NCBI GenBank assembly: GCA_029099845.1
Contig: JAQXOT010000014.1
Location: 72,879-111,348 of the forward strand
DNA from: a bacterium
Lineage (GTDB): Bacteria; Bacillota_I; Bacilli_A; RF39; UBA660
Direction of reading: 5' to 3'
Length of the DNA stretch: 38,470 bases
Shown here: positions 1 to 9,500 of the stretch, one piece after another
Position numbering within the stretch: the stretch's first letter is position 1
Layout: each line of letters opens with the position of its first letter
The notes under the pieces: model-generated
Databases searched by the model: none
What the model was told of the DNA's origin: nothing
What the model saw: only the letters and a program-made list of their open reading frames with translations
Translations under genes and position numbers: made by a program

Positions 1-154
1 TAGTAAGATAAGGGCTACCTATTTTACTATCAAGCATTAATACTTGATCGAATTTTACTGTGTCACCAGCTTCTGCATCTAATTTTTCAATGAAAATTTC
101 TTGATTTTCTTGAACATAGTATTGCTTTCCACCAACTTTAATTACAGCGTTCAT
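1..154 (-). CDS. rplU: Ribosomal protein bL21, N-terminal part (runs off the left edge)
   Basis: Large-subunit ribosomal protein bL21, which binds 23S rRNA. The visible 51 codons begin [17 protein letters not shown], the standard L21 start, followed by the usual [13 protein letters not shown] segment. The ATG at 154-152 is preceded by a perfect AGGAGG (170-165) at a 10-base spacing. The gene leaves the window before its end. In Firmicutes rplU is normally followed by prp, the cysteine protease that trims L27, and by rpmA. Those genes would lie just left of base 1 but cannot be seen. Expression is probably set by the leader RNA and promoter immediately upstream. Confidence 0.95.
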   Translation of the reverse strand, partial: MNAVIKVGGKQYYVQENQEIFIEKLDAEAGDTVKFDQVLMLDSKIGSPYLT

Positions 155-254
155 ATAATATATACCTCCTTCATATTAACTTAAGACTCGCTCTTAAGGT
201 ACAAAATAATTGTTTTTACCTTTTCAATGCGGTTTGAGCATGAGGCGTCAAACA
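155..254 (-). ncRNA. L21-leader-like 5' untranslated RNA of rplU
   Basis: The stretch between the rplU promoter and start codon is about 100 nt and strongly structured. Read on the minus strand it contains GTTTGA/TCAAAC (253-232), GGTA/TACC with an A/T-rich extension (220-198), and CTTAAGA-GCGAG-TCTTAAG (198-180), followed by the AGGAGG. Firmicutes rplU operons carry a conserved leader (the Rfam L21 leader family) thought to mediate autoregulation. Position and layout fit, but I have not matched it to the covariance model. Confidence 0.65.
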
Positions 255-259
255 GTTTG

Positions 260-289
260 ATTATAGCATGTCGAATTTACTTTTGTCAA
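260..289 (-). promoter_or_regulatory. Promoter of rplU
   Basis: On the minus strand there is a perfect -35 TTGACA (289-284), an 18-nt spacer and an extended -10 TGCTATAAT ending at 260. This is the best-looking sigma-A promoter in the window. Directly upstream of the -35 is TAGTGTAAAA, the same ten bases that form one arm of the inverted repeat upstream of the promoter at 3385-3413. Confidence 0.85.
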
Positions 290-418
290 ATTTTTACACT
301 ATATTTTTCTTTATTTTTAATATTTATAGTGCTTTTTTAGTTATATGGTTCTTTTATTACTCTATTTTTTTGATATTGCTGATATTTCTAATTATTTATA
401 TTGTCTTTAGAAAGCTTT

Positions 419-2350
419 TTACATATGTAGTTGTTTTTTACTCGTTTTTAACACTTTGTGAGGAGCAATAATGCTAGCTACTTGAGTCAATTCATCTTCT
501 GTTAGTACGGTATCTTTTAATAAGCCATACAATAGTCGATCACTAACTTTGCCGGTTGATGCTATACTGGCTAAGTTTCTAGCCGTTTTATTTTTGGAAA
601 AGGTTACTCCACCAATATTATAAGTGCGTGGAGTGGCACTATACTCTTCTAGCCTATTAATGTCACTATTTTTCTTTTTATCAGATTTTTGAAGAATAAC
701 GTTTGATGGCAGATTATATTGGGCACTATTATAAATATAGTTACCAATTTCTTTATCTGCAACAAAGAAGTGTTCTGCTGATAAAGCCTTTTTAATTTCT
801 TCTTCTGATGATGGTGGCATGTCTATAGCTTTTAATAGTCTCAATCGTTCAAAACGATTAGCATAGTTTAGTAATTCTATATTTTCCTCTAAGATAGGTT
901 CTAAGTCTAATTCAAGCAATGTATCGATTGCTAAATCTAGGTTTTTAGTTCCTAAGAAACGACAATTCATACCTGTTTTAAGACGATCTAATAGGTAATA
1001 ATCAATTAACGTATCAATCCCTTGTTCAAATGTTTTATGATTAGTTGTTAAGACAACATCTGCAGCGGTAAAGATATACGGATTAAGCTTTGTTTTCTTG
1101 ATAAGCTCTAAATTATGCATAAAGTCTTTATAAACTGGTTGATTTGGATTAAATAATTTGGTATTTAGTAATAAATCCGTGGTGATTATTCCTTTATCTA
1201 CTAGTTCTTTATAAGTACTAATAGTATCTAAGTTACTGCTTTTTAGTATTTTCAGTATATCACTAGATGATTTTATATTCATACTCGTTAAATATTCAAG
1301 CATAGTTTGAACATCTTCAATGCTATTATTCATAATAGTTCCAACGGCATAATCTTCAGGAGAAATTCCATATTGAGCTAAGAGTGCTTGATATCTTGAT
1401 TTTGAATTAGCAAGAAGTTGGCGATTTTCTTCAAGGGCTTTATCATATATTTTTTGGTTATGTAGATAAATTACTTCTAGGGCTTGTTTTCTTATGCTAG
1501 CATCTTCTATTTGGCCTAGTAATTTATCGATATTTTTTATTTCAGTTCCACTAGTAATATTTTGATAAATTTCTTTTTCTAGTGTGCTATATGCATTTTG
1601 TAATTTTAAGTAGCGCCTATCTTTTGCTTTTTGCTCATGTTTTTTATTTTCATAGTAATCTCTTGTTCTTTTAATTATTTTTAAAAGAGCTTCGGGATTT
1701 ATGTCTTTTTCAAGTATTTCAAGAAATACTTTATTTTGCTTTTTGGCGGGAACTTTTTGTCCTTCTTCAGCTTCGAACATTTCTAAAGCTTGCATATATC
1801 TTTTATATTTTTCTTCAATGTCATTCATTACACCAGAAACAACTAAAGCATTACTTACGCTTTTATTGTATGAGACAAATAAATCCATAAATGGCACAAA
1901 CTTTTGACGGTCTAAATTAAGAACTGATACTATATTATCAAATAGTAAAACCGTTAAAACTTCTTCGAGGGCTAATTCTTCTGCAGATATTTTATTATTA
2001 GATTTTAATTTATCTTTTATAGTATTATACATTCCCGTATTGTATAGACTTGTCAAAGTAATAGCCAACTGACTAAGTATTTGGTGGTTTTCATTTTCAA
2101 AAAGTGTTCTGTTATCTGATACTATTTGAGTAACAGAGTCAAAGTCTAAGTCTGGATTATCAGTCATTATAATAGCTATGGCTAAGTCTAATTTATTAGT
2201 GTTTAATAAGCTTTTGATACTATTGCAACTGTTTTTTGTAAAAAATTTCTCATAAAATGTTAATTGGCGATCTTCTTCTTTGGCCTTTAATTCTAATTCG
2301 GCTTGAACTTTATGTATTTGTTTTAATAATTCAAACAATTTAGTCACCAT
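419..2350 (-). CDS. Large alpha-helical protein of unknown function, copy 1 (partner of the RelE-like protein)
   Basis: I do not recognise this 643-residue protein. It is predicted to be soluble and almost entirely helical, with charged coiled segments (about residues 215-320) and a C-terminal block containing RTYNIGGVTFSKNKTARN. It has no signal peptide or membrane span. It is clearly paralogous to the product of 3476-5338: shared blocks include the CRFLGTKNL / CQFLSSKNL region and the SKNK-RN motif. The start overlaps the stop of the upstream RelE-like gene by 11 nt, implying translational coupling. The ATG at 2350 has its AAAGG too close. By analogy with copy 2, a TTG at 2338, five bases after GGTGA, may be the true start. 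The pairing with an identical neighbour type in both copies suggests that the two products act together. Confidence 0.75.
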   Translation of the reverse strand: MVTKLFELLKQIHKVQAELELKAKEEDRQLTFYEKFFTKNSCNSIKSLLNTNKLDLAIAIIMTDNPDLDFDSVTQIVSDNRTLFENENHQILSQLAITLTSLYNTGMYNTIKDKLKSNNKISAEELALEEVLTVLLFDNIVSVLNLDRQKFVPFMDLFVSYNKSVSNALVVSGVMNDIEEKYKRYMQALEMFEAEEGQKVPAKKQNKVFLEILEKDINPEALLKIIKRTRDYYENKKHEQKAKDRRYLKLQNAYSTLEKEIYQNITSGTEIKNIDKLLGQIEDASIRKQALEVIYLHNQKIYDKALEENRQLLANSKSRYQALLAQYGISPEDYAVGTIMNNSIEDVQTMLEYLTSMNIKSSSDILKILKSSNLDTISTYKELVDKGIITTDLLLNTKLFNPNQPVYKDFMHNLELIKKTKLNPYIFTAADVVLTTNHKTFEQGIDTLIDYYLLDRLKTGMNCRFLGTKNLDLAIDTLLELDLEPILEENIELLNYANRFERLRLLKAIDMPPSSEEEIKKALSAEHFFVADKEIGNYIYNSAQYNLPSNVILQKSDKKKNSDINRLEEYSATPRTYNIGGVTFSKNKTARNLASIASTGKVSDRLLYGLLKDTVLTEDELTQVASIIAPHKVLKTSKKQLHM

Positions 2351-3356
2351 CCTTTACTTTGATAGCACCATCGCCTTTTGACGATGATATTTTGTCAAAT
2401 AATTCTTTTTCATAGTCTTTTTGGAGCTTTATGAATTCTTCATTTTGAAGATTTGCAATTAATTGATTTTCTATTGATTGATAATTACTATAATGGTTTT
2501 TTAGCATTTTACGATAGCCTTTATCATTATCTGATTTTTTTATAAAGGCGCTTATAATAGCATAAGTATTACTATTTAAACGTTTAAAAATTACTCGAGT
2601 TTTAAAATCTTTAACTTCACATAACCCTGCTAATTCGCTATTTCCAGAAAAGCGTTTTACATTTTTGAAAGTTCCATCTTTGATTGATTGTAGTAAGCCA
2701 TAAAACCTTTCATAATATTCCGGATCAATTTTATCAATTTCTTCTAATATTCGAATATTGCCACCTGATGTTGGTACAAAAATCAAAGTGTTTTCTTGGC
2801 TTTCCTCGGTATTAAGCTCCATCGTTTCTTTTTTTAGGCGTTTTGCAATTAAATCAGCTAGGCGTTGTTCTAGTAGAAGATCATCTTTTAATTTAATTAG
2901 ATCACCTTTTGGTAAGTCTCCCTGAGCTATTACAAATTCTATGTCACCTTTACTACGAATGATTTCTGCTTTGATACGTAGCAATATTTTCTCATAATCA
3001 TGATTTGTTTTTATTGGCAGTGCGGTGTCTATTTTTTCTTCTAATTCATCTTCTGGTATTTCTTTTAAAGCTGAATAATAATATTCTGCCTCACTTGTGA
3101 AATCGTCATCTTTAGTAGATGATGATTCTGATTCATCACTTGATGATTGTACTTCCTCTTCAAAAAATTCTTGGTCTTCGTCAAAAGATGATTCTTGCTT
3201 AGCAGTGGCAACTACTCTTTTTAATTTAGCATTTTCAGCACTTATTTCACGGAAAGCACGGCTATTATATTGAATCGCTGCACGTAGTTGTTCTTCACTA
3301 GCATGTTCATGATCTACATTTACATATTGGCCTTGGCGTTCATCCTTTGTATCCAT
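2340..3356 (-). CDS. Acidic protein with C-terminal RelE/HigB-like domain, copy 1
   Basis: A 338-residue protein. Residues 1-110 are low-complexity and acidic (Ser/Asp/Glu runs), and residues 110-190 are helical. The C-terminal part from about residue 195 has the order strand (LIFVPTSGGNIRILEEI), helix (YYERFYGLLQSIKDGTF), then strands with CEVKDFKTRVIFKRL and AIISAFIKKS. That order resembles the RelE/ParE/Gp49 fold, in which the last strands carry Arg/Lys residues used on RNA. This is inference from pattern, not a profile hit. The start is ATG 3356 because GGGGGA lies four bases upstream; longer in-frame starts would run into the promoter. The stop overlaps the next gene. A toxin-like or RNA-binding role is possible, but the large helical partner is unlike a classic antitoxin. 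Confidence 0.7.
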   Translation of the reverse strand: MDTKDERQGQYVNVDHEHASEEQLRAAIQYNSRAFREISAENAKLKRVVATAKQESSFDEDQEFFEEEVQSSSDESESSSTKDDDFTSEAEYYYSALKEIPEDELEEKIDTALPIKTNHDYEKILLRIKAEIIRSKGDIEFVIAQGDLPKGDLIKLKDDLLLEQRLADLIAKRLKKETMELNTEESQENTLIFVPTSGGNIRILEEIDKIDPEYYERFYGLLQSIKDGTFKNVKRFSGNSELAGLCEVKDFKTRVIFKRLNSNTYAIISAFIKKSDNDKGYRKMLKNHYSNYQSIENQLIANLQNEEFIKLQKDYEKELFDKISSSKGDGAIKVKDGD

Positions 3357-3384
3357 TTTGTCCCCCTTCTCATTGTTGTGCCAT

Positions 3385-3413
3385 ATTATAACACAAATGT
3401 TTGATTTTGTCAA
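3385..3413 (-). promoter_or_regulatory. Promoter of the copy 1 module
   Basis: Minus-strand TTGACA (3413-3408), a 17-nt spacer and TATAAT (3390-3385): a consensus sigma-A promoter giving a short leader of about 20 nt before ATG 3356. It abuts an inverted repeat on its upstream side. Confidence 0.85.
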
Positions 3414-3414
3414 G

Positions 3415-3441
3415 TTTTACACTAGCCTGGATAGTGTAAAA
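3415..3441. repeat. Perfect 10-bp inverted repeat next to the -35 box (operator candidate)
   Basis: TTTTACACTA, a 7-base spacer, then TAGTGTAAAA. The arms match perfectly and the repeat begins two bases upstream of the -35 hexamer. There is no T-tract on the minus-strand side, so it is a poor terminator. The same half-site adjoins the rplU -35 box. Confidence 0.7.
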
Positions 3442-3460
3442 TGGTTTGGGGATTACATAC

Positions 3461-3484
3461 AAAAAAAGAAGTCTATTAAACTTC
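3461..3484 (-). terminator. Weak terminator after copy 2 helical gene
   Basis: On the minus strand GAAGT-TTAATAG-ACTTC is followed by seven T residues. The stem is only five pairs and the TAG stop lies in the loop. Confidence 0.45.
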
Positions 3485-5338
3485 ATATACTTTTTTTAAT
3501 GATGGATTGATTTCTTTGGGTACTAAAGCGTTAATTATAGAATCATATTCTTCATCAGATAAGATAGACTCAGAGGTTATACATGTGATGATATTATTAT
3601 TAGATTGATTATAATTTCTTTTAACTTTGTTTTTAGAAATTAAAGCATCACCTATTTTATAAACACGACTAGTTTTAGAATACTTTTCTAGTTCCTCAAG
3701 ACTTAGTACAATTTCTGGAATATCTTTTGTATGAAAAATAGCATTATAGATATATAATTCAATTTTGTTATCATCCATTAAGAAACTTTTAGCTTGTAAA
3801 ATATCTTTTATTTCTTCAGTAGATGATAAAGGAACATTTAACTTTTTTAACAAGGCTAAGCGCATAAAATTTTCTTTATAATTTAATAATGATAAATCCT
3901 CTACTAAATTATCTTCACAACCTAGTTCTAATAAGCAATCAATCGCTTCTGATAAGTTTTTAGATGATAGAAATTGGCAGTTAGTTCCTGTTTTTAGTTC
4001 TTTCAAAAGACAATATTCACGTAAAATATTAATATTTTCTTTTAATTGACTGGGGTTTTGAAAAAATAATTCTTGCGAAGCTTGAATGGCTCTGGGATTT
4101 AAGCCTTTTTCTAAGAAAAAGTCCATATTTAATTTAAAGTTTTTATAGGTAGTACTTTGGGGATTAAATATATCTAAGTTTTTAGTAATTGTTGCTTGGT
4201 CAAGAATACCCTTACCTATTTGGCCAAGAATATCTCTTACCATGGCTAAATTACTGTTTTTTAATATTGTGATGCAATCTTCTGGTGGCAGTGCTAATTC
4301 TTTTAATAGCTTGATTTCTTCTTTTACATCTTCAATTGGTTTTGCCATTATATTTTGAAGATCACTTTCTGCAATTGAAAGACCATAATTATCTAATAGA
4401 GCTTGATAAATATTTTGCGGATTTGCTAATAATGCTTGATATTGTTCTTCTAGATCTTTATATATTTCTTGATTATGTAAGTAGATAATTTTTAATAAAT
4501 TTAAGCGAATTTTTTCACTAGTTATTCTGAATAGTAATGGCTTTATATCTTTTATTTCATCGGTGGCTTTTAAATTACTCAAATTTTCTTCAAGAACTAA
4601 ATAGGCATTAAGTTCTCTTTTTAAGGCTCTTTTACGGCTAAGATCATTTTGCTTTTCTTTATCATAATAGCTTCTAGCATCGTATATAACTTTTCTAATG
4701 GCCGGCAAATTAAATTCTTTTTTTACTAGTGATTCACTTAGGCCTAAAAGTTCTTTCATATTGCTAATCTGACCATCTATATCTTCACTAACTTTACTCT
4801 TACTGTGATATATTTCAGCGATTGCTTTAGTGCATAACATGGCATCTATATAGGAAGGAATATTTTCTAGTCCTTCCATAAAAGAGTAAACATCTATATT
4901 TTTAACTCTAGATAGTTTTAAGACTAAAGAAAAACCTAGTCTTACAGCAGATAGATGAATATTGGGTTTTCGATTTGGTTTTACGGCTTCCTTTACTTCA
5001 TCATAGACATCATAATTATCTAAATCAAGAAAAGCATCAAGGACTTCTCTAAGTTTTAATTCATCGGTTTCTTCTAAAAATTTTCTATTATTAGAAATTG
5101 TTCGGTAAATATAGGAAAAACTTTTCTTTCGTTTTGGATCAGCTAAAGCAATAGCAATTATCATATCAGTCGAAGAAACTTTACTAGCTAATTTTATTAA
5201 GTCAACTTCGTTACTAGCCCAAACATTATTTAAAAATTCTAATTCGTCATTTGTTACGTTTAGTAAAAATGCTAAGTGCGTTTTTTCTTGCTCGATTAAC
5301 TGAAGCAATTCTTGTTTTTTTATTTCTAAATTATTCAT
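3476..5338 (-). CDS. Large alpha-helical protein of unknown function, copy 2
   Basis: This 620-residue protein is paralogous to the product of 419-2350 over its whole length, diverged but with matching helix blocks. Shared features include CQFLSSKNLSEAIDCLLELG, the PLSSTEEIKDIL segment and, near the C-terminus, SRVYKIGDALISKNKVKRN. There are no membrane segments or catalytic motifs that I recognise. The start ATG overlaps the stop of the RelE-like gene by eight bases, with AAAGGTGA upstream at good spacing. That supports coupling and helps to judge the start of copy 1. The divergence between copies suggests an old duplication, kept as a pair rather than as single genes. Confidence 0.75.
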   Translation of the reverse strand: MNNLEIKKQELLQLIEQEKTHLAFLLNVTNDELEFLNNVWASNEVDLIKLASKVSSTDMIIAIALADPKRKKSFSYIYRTISNNRKFLEETDELKLREVLDAFLDLDNYDVYDEVKEAVKPNRKPNIHLSAVRLGFSLVLKLSRVKNIDVYSFMEGLENIPSYIDAMLCTKAIAEIYHSKSKVSEDIDGQISNMKELLGLSESLVKKEFNLPAIRKVIYDARSYYDKEKQNDLSRKRALKRELNAYLVLEENLSNLKATDEIKDIKPLLFRITSEKIRLNLLKIIYLHNQEIYKDLEEQYQALLANPQNIYQALLDNYGLSIAESDLQNIMAKPIEDVKEEIKLLKELALPPEDCITILKNSNLAMVRDILGQIGKGILDQATITKNLDIFNPQSTTYKNFKLNMDFFLEKGLNPRAIQASQELFFQNPSQLKENINILREYCLLKELKTGTNCQFLSSKNLSEAIDCLLELGCEDNLVEDLSLLNYKENFMRLALLKKLNVPLSSTEEIKDILQAKSFLMDDNKIELYIYNAIFHTKDIPEIVLSLEELEKYSKTSRVYKIGDALISKNKVKRNYNQSNNNIITCITSESILSDEEYDSIINALVPKEINPSLKKVYEV

Positions 5339-6311
5339 TAGTCATCACCTTTTGCTTTGGTTGGCATGTGTTTTTTATTGGAGATAATTTTTGCATAAGT
5401 TCTACTTCATAGTCATGGTGTAGTGTTAAAAACTCTTCATCCTCTAATTTCTTTACAAGGGTTTCTTCCATAGGAAGATAAGATTGAATAATAGATTCTA
5501 GTGATGAGCGATAGGCTGCAGTTATTTGAAATTTTTTGGCAAAAACTGTTAATATGGCGTATGAATTTTTATCAAGCCGATCAAAAACTACTCTAAGCAT
5601 TTTACCTCTTACTTCTGATACGCTACCATAATTTTCGCCTTGAAAGCGTTTAACTCCTTTAAACGTACCATTTTTTATCGATAAAAATAACTCGGATAAT
5701 TCTGGGTAGTATTCTAAAGGCATACTATCTATTTCAGAAAATATTCTAATTTTACCAGTTGCTGTCGGAACAAAAATAAGTCTATTTTCTGATGATTTTT
5801 CTTGTTCGTCTGTTAATTCTTCTTGAGGAAGTAAGACAGAAGTAAATAGTTGGAATTTTTGCTGATTAAATAATATTTCATCTTTTATTTCTTGCATTTC
5901 TCTTAAGGTTAAGTTTTCATCTTTAATAAATTCTGTTAACTCTTTAATATCTTTTAAGACTTCTGCCTGAAGGCGTAATATTAGTTTTTGATAATGGGGA
6001 TTTTTTCTCGATGGTAGTATTTTAAAAAACATTTCAGAAAGATTTTTATTAGTTAGTTTATTTAAAGCTACGTGGTAATAATCTACTTCATCTTCAAAAT
6101 CCTCTTTGGCACTATCTTTATCTAATTTAAATTGTGTTATTTCATCTTTTACGGGTGCGGCTTTTTTAGCTTTTGAATGATTAGATATACTACTTTTTTT
6201 AAGATTAGTAATTTCTTTTCGTGTTAGGGTAGCTTCCATAATATTTTTTTCGATACAGGCAATTAGTTCTTCTTCAGTGACATTATCTAAATTTAGTATT
6301 TCAAACCCCAT
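5331..6311 (-). CDS. Protein with C-terminal RelE/HigB-like domain, copy 2
   Basis: A 326-residue paralogue of the product of 2340-3356. The N-terminal helix (EEELIACIEKN) corresponds to EEQLRAAIQYN in copy 1, followed by a charged linker with Lys-rich segments. The C-terminal domain from about residue 175 has LIFVPTATGKIRIFSEID, a helix with LFLSIKNGTFKGVKRF, then VSEVRGKMLRVVFDRL and AILTVFAKKF, again with the RelE/Gp49-like strand order. A clear AGGAG precedes ATG 6311 by seven bases. No strong -35/-10 pair is visible upstream; TTGAAT at 6363 lacks a well-placed -10. The function is unknown; an RNA-targeting or toxin-derived role is inferred from the fold pattern only. Confidence 0.7.
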   Translation of the reverse strand: MGFEILNLDNVTEEELIACIEKNIMEATLTRKEITNLKKSSISNHSKAKKAAPVKDEITQFKLDKDSAKEDFEDEVDYYHVALNKLTNKNLSEMFFKILPSRKNPHYQKLILRLQAEVLKDIKELTEFIKDENLTLREMQEIKDEILFNQQKFQLFTSVLLPQEELTDEQEKSSENRLIFVPTATGKIRIFSEIDSMPLEYYPELSELFLSIKNGTFKGVKRFQGENYGSVSEVRGKMLRVVFDRLDKNSYAILTVFAKKFQITAAYRSSLESIIQSYLPMEETLVKKLEDEEFLTLHHDYEVELMQKLSPIKNTCQPKQKVMTNE

Positions 6312-6451
6312 AATTTTTCTCCTTTTTTTAGTTTTTTAGCTTATCATAAATAAAATACTTATTCAAGATATTTATGTTTTTATTTTCTTTAAGATTAATT
6401 GATATTTAGTTATTTTTTAGATTTACTTATTAGTTTTCTTTTTTCATTAAT

Positions 6452-6478
6452 AAAAAAGGGGCACTTTGGTCCTTTTAT
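6452..6478 (-). terminator. Terminator after addA
   Basis: On the minus strand AAAAGG-ACCAAAGTGCC-CCTTTTTT forms a six-pair stem with a small internal mismatch and a T6 tail, 30-60 bases after the addA stop. The rest of 6312-6509 shows nothing else I can support. Confidence 0.65.
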
Positions 6479-6509
6479 TAAGTATTAATAATTTATTTTA
6501 TTATATTAC

Positions 6510-9500
6510 TTATTCTATAACTTGTCTAAAGCAGTTATCTATTATTGAATATAAGTAGCAATCAACGTCCTTTTTAGTTTTTTCTTTAATTACTTTACGA
6601 TAACCATTTAATTGTTTATCATAATTAGGATCATTAATTTCCTTTAATTTATAATCAATAATAATCATTTTATCATCTCTTTCTATTAATAAATCGATAA
6701 TTCCATGAGAATAGGTGTTATTATCTAAATATGTAAATTCATATTCTTTATACATTTTACACATTAAGTTATTTTTTATTATATCTGTTTTTAAGAAATT
6801 ATTAATCCTTGTCATTACCCAATCTGGGAGATTTCTATTATCAAGTTCTGGTGCACAAAAGTCTATTTGTTCTAATACTTCATGTACTTTAGTACCAAAA
6901 TCCATTAGTTCTTGTTCTTGTGGTGTAATTAAGTGAAGATTATCTTTGGAGTAATGACTTTCTTCTATATAAGTATCTTCTTTTTTTTCTTGTTCTAATA
7001 CTTGAAGATTATCTACTATTTTTAAAGCTTCTTCTGATGAGGAGTTCTCGGTACTTTGATAGGCTCTTGTTACTTTTATATCGGTTTTTTCTTCAAATGG
7101 CAAAAGAACCGAGTAAATACTTTTAATGATTGATAAGAAACTGTTATACTTGTTGCGCTCATATGTTGGAACAAGTTCAAAGACTTCTTTAGTTTCTTCC
7201 TGTTCTGGCATAACAATAATCATCTTTTCTTTGGCACGAGTAACTGCTACATATAAAAGCCTGATTTTTTCTGATATTTCTTCTTTTTTAGTAGTTGCTT
7301 TTAGCAAAGTTTTTAAAATGGTATCTTTATAGTAACCATCAACTTTTTGGAGAACTAAACCATATTTATTATCATAAATAATTCGCTCTTTTAATTCTAG
7401 AGTGTTAAATTTATTAGAAAAACCGGCAAAGTAGCAAATTGGGAATTCTAATCCCTTAGACTTATGGATAGTCATAATTTTACAACTATTGGGACTAGTA
7501 GTGTTAATTGAAAATTTTAAATCGTAGTCAGCATCAAATATTTCATCTAAGTAATTAGTAAAATCATAGATAGTATTGCCATTTTCTTCAAAGCTTTTTA
7601 CTAAGTTATAGAAGTATTCGGCACGTATTCTAAATGATTTTACGTTGCCAATAGTTATTAATTTTTCTTCATAGTTAAAGTTTTCTAAAACATAATTTAG
7701 ATATTGTGAAGCACTCATTATGTCAATGTTTTCTAGAACTTCTAAACATTTTTTATATAAAGCTGTTTCTTGATAAGTATTATTTACAACACAACTATAA
7801 ATTTCTTCATCAGACATTTTAAATAGAAAGCTTCGAGATACAGAAACGAAACTATATTTAAAATCTTCAGAAAAGTTTTTTTCTTTAATACAAATTAATA
7901 ATTTTAGAAGATTTTTAATAACTAAAATATCTTGATCTTTACGAAGAGCTTCATCCTTTAGAATAGTTAAAGGGATATGTAGATACTCAAATATTTTTTT
8001 ATATAAATCAAAGCTTTTACTTTTATCAAGGAGAATAACAAAATCTTTATATTCTGCGTCACGTAATATACCGGTATCTTTATCAAAAACTTGATATTTG
8101 GAAGAAACTTTCTTTAGAATATCTTGGCCAATGATAAAAGCTTCTTGTTCATCTTTGGTGAATGGTTTAGGAACATCCTTATAAGTTAGGACTGTTAAAT
8201 TATAGTCTTGATTTGTTTTTCCTTGCTCAAGATAAGAATTATTGCCAAAGACCATTCTATGTGAAGTTTTATAATCAGCTCCCCCTATTTCATCATCCAT
8301 AAATAAATCAAATAATAGATTGATATTTTCTAAGACTTCTTTTCTAGAACGGAAGTTTTTTACTAAGTCGATTTTTATACCAGCATCAGTATCTCGGTAA
8401 GTATCGTATTTATTTTTGAAGATATAGGGGTTAGCATTTCTAAAACGATAGATTGACTGCTTAATATCCCCTACCATATAGACATTATTATTGGAAATAA
8501 GGGAAATAAATTTTTCTTGAGTATCAGATGTATCTTGGTATTCATCAACCAGTATTTCATTAAAAGAATTAGTTAACTCTTCTTGAACGTCAGGAAAATC
8601 AGAAACAACTTTGATGGCAAGACGAGCGATGTCATTGAAGTTATATAATTCATTTTCTTGTTTATATATAGTTAGTTCTTTATCTAATTCTTTAATGATA
8701 TCAATTATAACTTTAACATTTGATTTAGTAGATAGAATTTCTTCTTTCATTTGTTCTTCTGTTTCATAAATTAAAAGTTCTTTTAATTCTTTTATTTGCG
8801 AAGAAATAGCTTCTTTTATTTGCTTTCCTTCATCACTAGAACCTTTAGGTACTGGTTTTAAAGATTTAAAATCAAGAGATGTCGCAATATCTTCATAGGT
8901 ATTTGCTTGTAATAATTTAGATAATTGATCCTCTATTGTGCAAACATATTCACCGTCAAAGTAGTCATTAAGTTGAGTTATTAATTTAGAAATATTTTTC
9001 CGATATGAATTAATTAAATCTAAGTACTCTTTAATAAATTTATCTATATTTTCATCAGTAAAATATGAAGACATATATTCTTCTAAATATTTTTCTTTAT
9101 CATATTTTAGTTCTATTTTTTTATAGGCAGAAAGAATATAATTTTTTAATTCTTGATCATCTTTTAAGCAGAAATCTTGGATTAGTTTCGTAAATCTTTC
9201 TTTAGGGGACAAGTAATATTTATCCATGATTTCATCAAGTAGTTTATTTTTCTTTATGTCGATTACTACTTCATCTGTGATTTTGATGTTGCTGGTAACA
9301 TTTAATTTTGTGTGATATTTTTTTACAACGGAAAGTGAGAATGAATCAAAGGTTGTTATATAAGCACCGTCAATTAAGGTAGCTTCTTCTTCTAAACCTG
9401 GGGTTTTATTAATAGCTTTTCTAATACGTTCTTTCATTTCTGCTGCAGCAGCATTAGTAAACGTTAGAATTAGTAGTTGATTTATATGGATACCACTTTT

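Noticed and set aside
268-471. Plus-strand 67-codon frame coding a very hydrophobic peptide
   Set aside because: It begins inside the rplU promoter region, has no ribosome site, overlaps the 3' end of a well-supported gene and its Phe/Ile/Leu content is what AT-rich noncoding DNA gives.
3415-3441. Inverted repeat as a terminator of the copy 2 helical gene
   Set aside because: No T-tract follows on the minus strand, and its contact with the -35 box points to a regulatory site.
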